DNA from: an uncultured Bacilli bacterium
GTDB taxonomy: Bacteria; Bacillota_I; Bacilli_A; RF39; UBA660
Assembly (NCBI GenBank): GCA_947629395.1
Contig: CANRDQ010000005.1
Location: 1 to 51,541 of the forward strand
Direction: 5' to 3'
DNA length: 51,541 bases
Of the stretch, positions 35,714-43,203 are shown one piece after another. The notes under the pieces are model-generated. The model was not told the DNA's origin. It saw only the letters and a program-made list of their open reading frames with translations, and searched no databases. Each line of letters begins with the position of its first letter. Position 1 is the stretch's first letter. Position numbers and translations under genes: made by a program.

Positions 35714-37276
35714 ATGTACTTAAATAACAATAATCAAAATTATAATATAGGACTTTATATCAGATTATCACGTGAAGATGGAGATGATATGGAAAGTGAA
35801 AGTGTTTCCAATCAGAGAAGTTTATTGTTAGGTTATTTAAAAGCTAATCACTTAAATTATATAGATGAATATGTAGATGATGGTTATAGTGGCGGTAATT
35901 TTAATAGACCATCATTTCAAAGATTAATAAGAGATATTGAAAATAAAAAAATTAATTGTGTTATTACTAAAGATTTATCTCGTTTAGGAAGAGACTACAT
36001 AGATACAGGTCGTTATATAGAAAGATACTTTCCCGAACATAATATTAGATATATTGCCATTAATGATGATATAGATACTTTTTTAGAAACTAGTGGTAGT
36101 GATATGATGCCTTTTAGACTTGGAATCAATGATATTTATGCCAAAGATATCTCTAAAAAAGTTCGCTCTAATTTACTAGCTATGAAAAAAGAAGGAAAGT
36201 TTTGTGGAAGTCTTCCTGCTTATGGTTATATGCGATCAAAAGAAGATAAACATATTTTAGTACCTAATCCTAAAACTTCTAAAGTAGTTAAATATATTTT
36301 TGATTTATATATTTCTGGAGTAAGTACTAATAAAATAGCGGAAATATTAACTAAAAAAGAATATCCAACACCTATTATGTTAAAAGGTTGTGGAAAAAAT
36401 CAAAATATAGATCATCCTGAAATATGGAAACATACATCAGTTGTCAATATCTTAAAAAATAGAGTTTATACAGGTTGTCTCATTCAACATAAAACTCAAA
36501 ATATTAATTATAAAACTAAAAAACGTAAAATTATTCCTGAACAAGAATGGTGTATTAAAGAAAATGCCCATGAACCTATAATAGATTTAAAAACATTTGA
36601 ACTTGCCCAAACTATCAGAAATAAAGCTAATAATTATAATCCTGATAGGAGAAATGTAGATTATCTTCTAGCGGGTATGGTTTATTGTAAAGACTGTGGT
36701 TCAACTATGTCCATTAGTTATGATAAAAAAAGAGATAGAATTTCTATGAATTGTAATAGGTATCGTAAGTTTAGTAAGTATGGTTTTTGTAATTCTCACT
36801 ATATGAACTATCGTAAGTTAGAGAAGACTGTTTTAACTAAAATAAAACAATTATCTAATTCTTATCTTCATGAACAAAATGATTTTAAAAAGATTATCCA
36901 AAAAAATAATATTAATCCTAAAGATGAACTCATAAACAAAATAGAAAAAATAAATCGAAAAATAAGTTTTTTAGAAAAGAAACAAGATGCATTATATGAT
37001 GATAAATTTCAAAATATAATTTCTTCAGAAACTTATAAAAGATTATTTAATAATACAGAATTAGAACTAAAAAAATTAAAAACTAAATTAGATAAATATA
37101 ATATAGAATTAACTAAAATAAAAGATAATTATATAGACAGTATAAATTACTTAGAGATAATAGATAACTATTTAAATATGGTTAATCCAACTAAAGAAAT
37201 GTTAAACAAAATAATAGATAAAATATATATCACTAAAGATAAAGAAGTTGAAATAAAATATAGAATCAAAGCATAG
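35714..37276 (+). CDS. Large serine recombinase
   Basis: 520 residues. N-terminal resolvase domain: GLYIRLSRED with the nucleophilic Ser19, VSNQRSLL, DDGYSGGNFNRPSFQRL (in parts), and VITKDLSRLGRDYIDTG with the active-site Arg residues (about 90-105). Next the recombinase domain (about 165-275: AYGYMRSK ... KVVKYIFDLYISGVSTNKIAEIL, in parts), a zinc ribbon (CKDCG near 322 and CNRY ... FCNSHY near 347-360), and a coiled-coil C-terminus (about 405-480), as in integrases of the TnpX/Bxb1/skin class. It cuts a short att core through a 5'-phosphoserine intermediate and can integrate or, with a directionality factor, excise. It sits beside the element's right end, which its sites flank. Confidence 0.97.
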   Translation: MYLNNNNQNYNIGLYIRLSREDGDDMESESVSNQRSLLLGYLKANHLNYIDEYVDDGYSGGNFNRPSFQRLIRDIENKKINCVITKDLSRLGRDYIDTGRYIERYFPEHNIRYIAINDDIDTFLETSGSDMMPFRLGINDIYAKDISKKVRSNLLAMKKEGKFCGSLPAYGYMRSKEDKHILVPNPKTSKVVKYIFDLYISGVSTNKIAEILTKKEYPTPIMLKGCGKNQNIDHPEIWKHTSVVNILKNRVYTGCLIQHKTQNINYKTKKRKIIPEQEWCIKENAHEPIIDLKTFELAQTIRNKANNYNPDRRNVDYLLAGMVYCKDCGSTMSISYDKKRDRISMNCNRYRKFSKYGFCNSHYMNYRKLEKTVLTKIKQLSNSYLHEQNDFKKIIQKNNINPKDELINKIEKINRKISFLEKKQDALYDDKFQNIISSETYKRLFNNTELELKKLKTKLDKYNIELTKIKDNYIDSINYLEIIDNYLNMVNPTKEMLNKIIDKIYITKDKEVEIKYRIKA

Positions 37277-37278
37277 AA

Positions 37279-37306
37279 AAATGTTATCCTAAGATAACAT
37301 TTTAGT
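37279..37306 (+). terminator. Rho-independent terminator
   Basis: ATGTTATC (37281-37288) pairs with GATAACAT (37293-37300), then a T-rich run; ends the recombinase transcript inside the element. Confidence 0.8.
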
Positions 37307-37318
37307 TTTAAATAATAG

Positions 37319-37343
37319 GGTATCACTTTTAAATAACTTCCCA
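37319..37343 (-). other. Right end of the spoIVA element (recombinase arm site)
   Basis: From the shared CCA (37341-37343) inward, the minus strand reads GAAGTTATTT then AAAAGTGATACC, matching the left-end arm in inverted orientation. Joined to the left end it forms a 48-bp dyad centred on TG. Confidence 0.75.
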
Positions 37344-37703
37344 TGGAGTTTTAACCATTCTAGGTCCATTTTCGTCTGTTGCCCCAATAGCGTTTTCAAT
37401 CATATAACCAACACAATCAATCATTCTAATTTTACATTCAAAATCATCAATCTTTATTTTGGCGGCAGTATTAGGGACAAATTTTGGTTCAGTAGTCATA
37501 ATTGTTTTACCTTGAGCACTCTGAGGTATTTCATCTAAAGCTCTTTTTCTTTCATACTCATCCTCAATATTTGGAACTACTAAAGTTTCAATCATTCTTT
37601 TGATAAAAGTACTTTTCCCTGTTCTAACTGCACCAACAACCCCTAAATAAATATCGCCTCCCGATCTTTCAGCAATGTTTTTAATAATTTCATGTTTTTC
37701 CAT
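37329..37703 (-). pseudogene. spoIVA: spoIVA, N-terminal piece (codons 1-121 plus 3 foreign codons)
   Basis: ATG 37703, with AAAGGAGA upstream, begins MEKHEIIKNIAERSGGDIYL, nearly identical to Bacillus SpoIVA. It carries the Walker A loop GAVRTGKST (residues 24-32) and TTEPKFVPN, then GPRMVKTPW. The native protein continues as YxEEIPF, but here the element adds EVI and a stop, giving a 124-residue stub that cannot hydrolyse ATP or polymerise. Codons 1-121 end in the same TGG that starts the C-terminal piece, so removal of 9,620 bp restores a 491-residue frame with no base lost. A sigma-E-like promoter lies at 37729-37757. Confidence 0.95.
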
Positions 37704-37728
37704 ATATCATTCTCCTTTTATTCACTTA

Positions 37729-37757
37729 ACTGTATGTTTATAAAAATAAAAGTATGT
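37729..37757 (-). promoter_or_regulatory. Sigma-E-type promoter of spoIVA
   Basis: On the minus strand: ACATACT (37757-37751), 14-bp spacer, CATACAGT (37736-37729). The -10 is close to the sigma-E consensus, and spoIVA is a known mother-cell sigma-E gene in Bacillus. The start site would lie about 20 nt before the ribosome site. Confidence 0.6.
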
Positions 37758-37929
37758 ATAAAATAATGTGTAAAACATTTTGAATATTAATAGACTGTAT
37801 AGAAATTTAATATTTATAGTGAAAAATAATTAGAAGTTAATACAACAAGTAAAAGACAAAACTTTAGAAGAAATGACTTTAATTACCGAATTTATTGAGA
37901 CTTTAAATTTAGACAATACCTTATTTAAA

Positions 37930-37963
37930 TAAAAAAAAGATTTAGAATTTAACATCTAAATCT
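37930..37963 (-). terminator. Terminator of the metallophosphoesterase gene
   Basis: AGATTTAGA (37938-37946) pairs with TCTAAATCT (37955-37963); the minus transcript runs into a U-tract at 37930-37937. Confidence 0.8.
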
Positions 37964-37964
37964 T

Positions 37965-39959
37965 TTAATTTATAACTAATTGTTTTACTTTATTTCTATC
38001 TTTACCAGCTTCATCCCACATATCTTTTTGACCATATAGAATTTGTTCTGGTTTAAATAAGTGAATATTTCCTTCATCATCATAGTAAATATCTAAGAAA
38101 TATCCTCCTACATAGTTAGCTAAACCTTGTTTTTGTTGGAATTGAGTTTTATCACATAAAGCGGGTACCTCAATGCCATGTACATTATGATATACAAAGG
38201 AATATCCTTTGTGATAATGTCCCATCAATAAGATATCAGGCTTACAAAGAGTTTCTAAGTTCTCAATTCTTTTTTGTGGTTTATAAGAAAGAGCTTGAGC
38301 AGAACCTCCACCAGGATGATCCATAATAATTTTTAAATTATCTATATCAACAGTACCTGTATCTTGTCCTAAGAAAATCATATCAGGTCTACATCTAGAA
38401 ACCCAATTGTTAATAGTTGCTTGTCCATTTTTATAGTGAGTTTCATCATGACTTCCTAAAATATATTTAGTCGTAATACCTCTAACCTTAGGATACATAT
38501 CAACAACATATCCAGCTTGTTCATCAAAACCATGAAGAAATTGTTGACGAGGATTTTCAGGTCTATTAGGATAATTTCCATCAACTACATCTCCACAGTG
38601 TAAAACAGTAGTTATTCCTCTTTTATAAGCTTCTTCATACATATTATTCAAAAGATGTAATTGTTGATGAATATTACCGAAATGAGTATCAGATACTACA
38701 CATAATTCAGTATGATTAAGTTTATTTAAATCAACAAATCCATTTCCTGTATTAACTCTAGTTGGTAGTATTTTCTGTAATACAAAATTACCATTAGACT
38801 CAACTATATCAACTTGTTTTCCATACATTCTACAAATTTCTAACATACCATTAAGTTCATTATAATTACATCTAAATTTATCCATAAATTGTTCAATAGG
38901 CATTCCATTTTGTATGTAATGATAAAACTTATCAGCTAATTTCCTATATTCATCATTATGTTCAGATGTTGTAACAGGAGCATGACTAGTAATAATATGA
39001 GGTCCTTTTTGATAATCATTTTTAATAGTATCTTTATAAATAGCCTCAGTAGCATCAACTTTTAATAAGTTACCTTTTTCATCTGTTTTTACAGTAACAA
39101 AAACAGCTCCTACAGTATTTGCATATTTTTTATCACTCATTTCTTGAGTAGTAGCACAACAACTAGGTACAGATATACACTCAACATCTCTATAATTGAA
39201 TTTCTCCATTTGTAGAAGTCCACCATAAAGGAAAACATCAGGCTTATCTTCAGAACGGAAAGCATCAATTTGTTTTTGAGGTCTATATGATACTGTATAA
39301 GTTTTAGATGCATCAGGACTAGATACTAATATGTTGGCATTATCAACTATAACATTACATTCCTTATCGCCTAAATAAATCATATCATCTCTAGCATCAC
39401 TAATTCTTTTTCCAATATTGATTTTATTATTTTTCATGTGTTTAGAATCTTTACTACCAGTGATAAAATAAGTAGTAATTCCATCTACTTTTGGATAGTT
39501 TTCCGCAATATAATCAACTTGTCTTAAACTATCATCTAAAAAAGTTGTATCAGCATAAGCATTAGACATAGGATAAAGTCCTTCAGTAATATTTCCACAA
39601 TGTATAACTTTATCATAACCCATTTCTTTAGCTTTTTTATAAATATCATTTAAAATACTAAGTTGTTGTGCCTTAGAACCGAATCTAGTATCAGAAATAG
39701 CTACAAACTTAAATTCATGAGTTTCATTAGTTTCAAAGTTAATAACATGATTCTCTTCTAAATCTTTTTCCCCTTGATTAAATAGATGTACACCATCATC
39801 ATAAGTCTTTGTACTAATATTAATTCCTTGTTCCCTTAACTTACTTATTAAACCTAAAACTTCAAAGTCAGTTAATTCTAGTTTTTCACAAACTTTTTCT
39901 AAAGTAACTTCCCTGTTTGCTAGTTTTTTTAAGGCTTCAAGCTTTTCTTGTTCTTCCAT
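37965..39959 (-). CDS. Tandem metallophosphoesterase with an inactive N-terminal copy
   Basis: 664 residues. Residues 1-50 form a helix-turn-helix-like segment (LEKVCEKLELTDFEVLGLISKLR, in parts). Two calcineurin-like phosphoesterase domains follow. The C-terminal one keeps the metal ligands: SDTHFG (D424, H426), CGDVVDG (D457), GSHDE (504-506), DHPGG (H548), GHYHKG (H581, H583). The N-terminal one aligns to the same frame but has lost them: SDTRFG (R92), CGNI (N123), GSKD (K170), SSPDAS, YGGLLQ. So one domain is catalytic and the other structural or regulatory. A second winged-helix-like part separates them (about 335-400). AGGAGG precedes the ATG. The substrate is unknown; DNA or nucleotide is suggested by the helix-turn-helix parts. 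Confidence 0.8.
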   Translation of the reverse strand: MEEQEKLEALKKLANREVTLEKVCEKLELTDFEVLGLISKLREQGINISTKTYDDGVHLFNQGEKDLEENHVINFETNETHEFKFVAISDTRFGSKAQQLSILNDIYKKAKEMGYDKVIHCGNITEGLYPMSNAYADTTFLDDSLRQVDYIAENYPKVDGITTYFITGSKDSKHMKNNKINIGKRISDARDDMIYLGDKECNVIVDNANILVSSPDASKTYTVSYRPQKQIDAFRSEDKPDVFLYGGLLQMEKFNYRDVECISVPSCCATTQEMSDKKYANTVGAVFVTVKTDEKGNLLKVDATEAIYKDTIKNDYQKGPHIITSHAPVTTSEHNDEYRKLADKFYHYIQNGMPIEQFMDKFRCNYNELNGMLEICRMYGKQVDIVESNGNFVLQKILPTRVNTGNGFVDLNKLNHTELCVVSDTHFGNIHQQLHLLNNMYEEAYKRGITTVLHCGDVVDGNYPNRPENPRQQFLHGFDEQAGYVVDMYPKVRGITTKYILGSHDETHYKNGQATINNWVSRCRPDMIFLGQDTGTVDIDNLKIIMDHPGGGSAQALSYKPQKRIENLETLCKPDILLMGHYHKGYSFVYHNVHGIEVPALCDKTQFQQKQGLANYVGGYFLDIYYDDEGNIHLFKPEQILYGQKDMWDEAGKDRNKVKQLVIN

Positions 39960-39976
39960 AAATCCTCCTATTTTAA

Positions 39977-40010
39977 TAAAAAAAGAGAAAAATAGCCCAA
40001 CTATTCTCCC
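39977..40010 (-). terminator. Hairpin terminator or attenuator after a 15-codon ORF
   Basis: Minus-strand GAGAATAG (40008-40001) can pair with CTATTTTTCTC (39995-39985) around TTGGG, followed by a long U-run. It lies between the small ORF and the metallophosphoesterase gene. Confidence 0.65.
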
Positions 40011-40048
40011 TTTTGTAATTCTTTTTTAGTAAATGTTAATTTTTTCAT
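40001..40048 (-). CDS. 15-residue ORF in the leader of the metallophosphoesterase gene
   Basis: ATG 40048 to TAG 40001, product MKKLTFTKKELQKGE, with TTAGGATG upstream. Its promoter (TTGCTT, 17 bp, TAAAAT) lies close upstream and the hairpin at 39977-40010 starts at its stop codon. It could be a leader peptide that links translation to read-through, or a stand-alone short peptide. Confidence 0.35.
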   Translation of the reverse strand: MKKLTFTKKELQKGE

Positions 40049-40074
40049 AAAAATCACATCCTAACCCTAACCTC

Positions 40075-40103
40075 ATTTTAACATTACTTGATAGGGAAAG
40101 CAA
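40075..40103 (-). promoter_or_regulatory. Sigma-A promoter of the leader ORF/metallophosphoesterase
   Basis: Minus strand: TTGCTT (40103-40098), 17-bp spacer, TAAAAT (40080-40075). Confidence 0.6.
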
Positions 40104-40140
40104 TTGTTTTTGAAAAATATTTTCATAAATTATTTAATAA

Positions 40141-40171
40141 AAAAAAGAAAAAGTGGTAAGACTTTTTCTTT
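40141..40171 (-). terminator. Terminator of spoVIF
   Basis: AAAGAAAAAGT pairs with ACTTTTTCTTT across GGTAAG; the minus transcript then reaches a U-run. It overlaps the last bases of the SpoVIF gene. Confidence 0.8.
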
Positions 40172-40409
40172 AGAAAAACTTATCAATATTAGTAGGAACA
40201 TTATCTTGAAGAATAGCGTTTACAATTTTATCTTCTTTCTCTTTAGAAACTGTTTTTCCTGATATATTTCCTACTTCTTGTACTACTTCACGAATAACTT
40301 TTTCATCTTTCATATTAGAATTCTGTAGTTTCTTAGCCAAAGACAAAATAGTTTCTTTATTAACATTAGTTTTATCTTCTACCTTCTTAAAAAAATTATC
40401 TTTAAACAT
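40170..40409 (-). CDS. spoVIF: Stage VI sporulation protein F
   Basis: 79 residues. Matches the SpoVIF (YjcC-type) layout: N-terminal FFKKVEDKTNVNKETILSLAKKLQNSN (in parts, residues 5-31), then MKDEKVIREVVQEVGNISGK and the C-terminal KEKEDKIVNAILQDNVP. SpoVIF is a mother-cell protein needed for correct outer-coat assembly in Bacillus, acting with GerE late in sporulation. AGGAGG lies just before the ATG inside a hairpin at 40413-40447 that may reduce its translation or terminate the upstream operon. It is encoded close to spoIVA, itself a coat morphogenesis gene. Confidence 0.85.
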   Translation of the reverse strand: MFKDNFFKKVEDKTNVNKETILSLAKKLQNSNMKDEKVIREVVQEVGNISGKTVSKEKEDKIVNAILQDNVPTNIDKFF

Positions 40410-40452
40410 AAAAACCTCCTCTTACATTATATGTAATAGGAGATTTTTGTTA

Positions 40453-40647
40453 TTAGTCATATTTCTCTAGTTGCTTTAAAACTTTTTCTTTTTTCTTTCC
40501 CATCTCTTCACATTTCTTAGAAAATTCTTCCATAGAAATTGCTCCTGCATCAAGTCTCTGTGTTAAGAAATCTAGAGCTTTATCAAAATTTTCAAGTTGT
40601 TTAAGTAAAGCTTCTTTAGATGGAGTAGGTTTAGACCAAAAAAACAT
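40453..40647 (-). CDS. Small helical protein following der
   Basis: 64 residues. Starts at ATG 40647, overlapping the der stop codon by one base, so it is translationally coupled to der. After a hydrophobic-aromatic start (MFFWSKPTPSKE) it forms two amphipathic helices: ALLKQLENFDKALDFLTQRLD and SMEEFSKKCEEMGKKKEKVLKQLEKY (in parts), a likely helical hairpin or short coiled coil. I recognise no family. Its GAISMEEFSKKCEEM part weakly recalls SHOCT-like helices. It may be a small ribosome-assembly or membrane-proximal partner, but this is only from position. Confidence 0.6.
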   Translation of the reverse strand: MFFWSKPTPSKEALLKQLENFDKALDFLTQRLDAGAISMEEFSKKCEEMGKKKEKVLKQLEKYD

Positions 40648-41960
40648 TATTCATCACCATTCCTATTTTTAAACTGTAAAATAATTGGAGTACCAACTAA
40701 ATTAAAGTTTTCTCTAATTTTATTTTCTAAATATCTTTCATACGAAAAATGTACTAAGTTCTTATTATTAACTCTAAATGTAAATTTTGGAGGTTTTACA
40801 CCTGATTGATTTACAAAATATATTTTTAAGCGATTACCTTTATATGTTGGTGGTAAATTTAAATCATAAGCATCTTCAATAACATCATTTAAGATACTAG
40901 TTTTAATTTCTTTTTTGATACTTTCAGCCACTTCGATAACAGTAGGCATTAAAGTATGAATACGTTTCTTAGTAAGAGCTGAAACAAAGACAATAGGGGC
41001 ATAAGGTACAAATTGAAATTCAGCACGGATTAGTTTCGTAAAACTCTTAATAGTTTCGTCTTCATCAACAATATCCCATTTATTAACTACAATTATTAAA
41101 CCTTTTCCTTTTTCAATAGCATATCCCGCAATATGTTTATCATGTTCCTTGATTCCATCATGAGCATCAATTACTAAAAGACAAATATCACTTCTATCAA
41201 TAGCTTTCATTGAACGAAGTAAACTATATTTTTCAACTGATTCCCAAACTTTTCCTCTTTTTCTCATTCCAGCAGTATCAATCAAAATATATTCTTGTTT
41301 ATCATAAGTCAAAATAGAATCTATTGAATCTCTAGTAGTTCCCGCAATATCACTAACTACCACTCTTTCTTCATTTAGTAGAGTATTCATTAAAGAACTT
41401 TTTCCCACATTAGGACGTCCAATCATAGATATTTTAAGTCTTGGATCTTCTTCAGTATGTTCTCTTTTTGGGAATGTTTCTACAATACTATCCATTAATT
41501 CAAGATATCCTGTATTATGAATTCCACTTATAGGAATATAAGTATCAAAACCTAATTCATAAAAATCATAAATATTCTCTTGAGCCTGTTTAGTATCTAT
41601 TTTATTTATCGCTACAATAACACGTTTTTTTGTTTTCCTTAAAATATTTCTAACAGCTAAGTCATTAGAAGTAATACCTTCTTTTCCATCTACTATAAAG
41701 ACTATTACATCAGCTTCTTCAATAGCAAGTTCAGCTTGCATTTTAATTTCTTGATTAAAAGTTTTATTTTCTTCATCAATACCACCAGTATCAATTAAAT
41801 AGAACTTATAATCTTGGAAACTAACTTCTTGGTATAATCTATCTCTAGTAACACCAGGAATATCTTCTGTAATAGCAATTTGCTTACCAGCTATTTTATT
41901 GAATAATGTACTTTTTCCAACGTTAGGTCTTCCAACTAGCGCAACAGTAGGTAAAGCCAT
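40647..41960 (-). CDS. der: Ribosome-associated double GTPase Der (EngA)
   Basis: 437 residues. Two GTPase domains in tandem, unique to Der: domain 1 with GRPNVGKSTLF (about 9-19), DTGGID (about 57) and NKIDT (about 118); domain 2 with GRPNVGKSSLM (about 182-192), DTAGMRKRG (about 229) and NKWD (about 291); then a C-terminal KH-like domain (about 350-437) with FVNQSGVKPPKFTF (in parts). Essential in 50S subunit assembly. GGAGGTGC is the ribosome site. In Bacillus der, spoIVA and the HU gene lie close together, and the same order is kept here, with additional genes between. Confidence 0.97.
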   Translation of the reverse strand: MALPTVALVGRPNVGKSTLFNKIAGKQIAITEDIPGVTRDRLYQEVSFQDYKFYLIDTGGIDEENKTFNQEIKMQAELAIEEADVIVFIVDGKEGITSNDLAVRNILRKTKKRVIVAINKIDTKQAQENIYDFYELGFDTYIPISGIHNTGYLELMDSIVETFPKREHTEEDPRLKISMIGRPNVGKSSLMNTLLNEERVVVSDIAGTTRDSIDSILTYDKQEYILIDTAGMRKRGKVWESVEKYSLLRSMKAIDRSDICLLVIDAHDGIKEHDKHIAGYAIEKGKGLIIVVNKWDIVDEDETIKSFTKLIRAEFQFVPYAPIVFVSALTKKRIHTLMPTVIEVAESIKKEIKTSILNDVIEDAYDLNLPPTYKGNRLKIYFVNQSGVKPPKFTFRVNNKNLVHFSYERYLENKIRENFNLVGTPIILQFKNRNGDE

Positions 41961-41986
41961 AAAAGCACCTCCTTCTAATCACATAC

Positions 41987-42014
41987 ATTATATCATAAAA
42001 CCCCAGATTCACAA
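41987..42014 (-). promoter_or_regulatory. Sigma-A promoter of der
   Basis: Minus strand: TTGTGA (42014-42009), 16-bp spacer, TATAAT (41992-41987), with an extended TGA before the -10. Confidence 0.65.
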
Positions 42015-42113
42015 AGATTAGAGAAAAAAAGATATTTAATACTGTAAAAAACTGTTAGGCTTATCAAATAAGTGATATAATATTAAGTAAATATTTTGTA
42101 GAAAGGAAGTATA

Positions 42114-42500
42114 GTGAGTATTATGCAAAAAAAAGATATTGAGAAAGATTTGTTGACATATAGTGCCTCAATCGCTATTCCACTTACTTTAAGTGCTTTA
42201 GGAACTACAGTTTTATTAGTTGGTAGTCTACCTCTTAGTAGCTCTATTGTCGTAGGTGGTTTAGTATTCATAACAGGATTTCAAGCCGTTTCTGCCAGTA
42301 TAAACTTTTGTAAAAATATTAAAAATCATTTAAAGGAACTTAATGATATCAAAGAAAAAGAAGAAATAGAAACACCTAAAGTGAGTGAAAGCACTAAAGA
42401 AAAAGAAGAATCTTTAACTTTAAATAAAGAATATAGTCAAACTATAAGTTATCCTAGAAGATTAGAAAAAGCTAAAGTTTTAGTAAAGAAAAAATACTAA
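42114..42500 (+). CDS. Small two-helix membrane protein
   Basis: 128 residues from GTG 42114 (AAAGGAAG upstream) or ATG 42123; the first fits the ribosome site better. Two hydrophobic segments (about residues 20-40 and 44-64, IPLTLSALGTTVLLVG and SIVVGGLVFITGFQAV) form a membrane hairpin, followed by a charged cytoplasmic tail rich in Glu and Lys. No family recognised. It is divergent from der, whose promoter lies in the shared 150-bp gap, and is followed by two more membrane genes. Confidence 0.6.
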   Translation: MSIMQKKDIEKDLLTYSASIAIPLTLSALGTTVLLVGSLPLSSSIVVGGLVFITGFQAVSASINFCKNIKNHLKELNDIKEKEEIETPKVSESTKEKEESLTLNKEYSQTISYPRRLEKAKVLVKKKY

Positions 42501-42510
42501 TTTTCCTAGA

Positions 42511-42538
42511 TTGAATTTATGTAGTTCTATGTTATAAT
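42511..42538 (+). promoter_or_regulatory. Sigma-A promoter
   Basis: TTGAAT (42511-42516), 16-bp spacer, TATAAT (42533-42538). It lies just upstream of the 212-residue membrane protein gene. Confidence 0.65.
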
Positions 42539-42564
42539 ATAGATGTAAAAGATAGGAGGTATTT

Positions 42565-43203
42565 ATGGTAGAAAAACAAAAACAAGAAGTGGAATGGTAT
42601 GATAATCCAGGACTAATTATTACTATATTATTAGGTTTAACTTTATGTATTATCATATTATCACAGGCATTTGCAATTAAGAATAATTTTTCAAATGGAG
42701 AAATATTAAGAAATATTTTTACACATAACAGTATTTATATAGTTTTATTAGTATATTCTATATTTTTAAAGACAACAACAGGTAAGAAATATTTTAACTT
42801 TTTAAATGTATTTGTAATTATTTTTTATTCTTTACTTACTATTGCCTCATTACTTACTGTATTTCAATCTTTTGGAGTTTCATCACTAATTTATTTAATT
42901 CTTAATATTATTATCTTACTATATTTAGTAGGTACTTTCTTAAGAGAAACTAATTTATGGAATGAACTAGAATTAGGTAAAGTTCCATTTGATGAAGTAA
43001 CTAATGATTGGTATTTTTATGCGATAGTTATTTTAGCTTCTATTTATTTAGCAGTTAACTTATATGCAGCCTCAACTTTTGATGGAGTAGTTTTATCAAC
43101 TCTAGAAACTGTTTGTATTATATTATTTTCTAGATACATATATTTGTATAAAGTTTATTTAGAAAAAAAGAAAGAAAAACAAAAAGAGGTGAAGAAAGAT
43201 TGA
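42565..43203 (+). CDS. Multi-spanning membrane protein of unknown function
   Basis: 212 residues with about six hydrophobic helices (about 15-35, 48-65, 78-98, 103-122, 145-163 and 170-188) and a Lys/Glu-rich C-terminal tail. No conserved motif for a transporter or enzyme stands out. GGAGG precedes the ATG. The stop is TGA (43201-43203), overlapped by the TTG start of the next gene, so the two are coupled. This is also the clearest in-window case of TGA used as stop. Confidence 0.6.
   Translation: MVEKQKQEVEWYDNPGLIITILLGLTLCIIILSQAFAIKNNFSNGEILRNIFTHNSIYIVLLVYSIFLKTTTGKKYFNFLNVFVIIFYSLLTIASLLTVFQSFGVSSLIYLILNIIILLYLVGTFLRETNLWNELELGKVPFDEVTNDWYFYAIVILASIYLAVNLYAASTFDGVVLSTLETVCIILFSRYIYLYKVYLEKKKEKQKEVKKD

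Larger units (their letters stand above)
27721..37343. mobile_element. 9.62 kb serine-recombinase element interrupting spoIVA
   Basis: The element lies between the codon-121 TGG of spoIVA and its next codon. The shared plus-strand CCA occurs at 27721-27723 and 37341-37343, so excision removes 9,620 bp and leaves one CCA. Contents: the M26-type protease (27843-35495), a 35-codon ORF (35595-35702) and a large serine recombinase (35714-37276), all on the plus strand, opposite to spoIVA. There are no phage structural, replication or conjugation genes. The layout matches sporulation-gene intervening elements such as skin in sigK: recombinase near one end, gene restored exactly on excision. Whether it excises in sporulation is inference. 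Confidence 0.9.

Noticed and set aside
37837..37932. A plus-strand reading frame (LIQQVKDKTLEEMTLITEFIETL ...) between spoIVA and the metallophosphoesterase
   Set aside because: It looks protein-like but has no start with a ribosome site until an internal ATG and gives only about 20-30 residues. It may be a remnant of an old gene; I cannot support a call.
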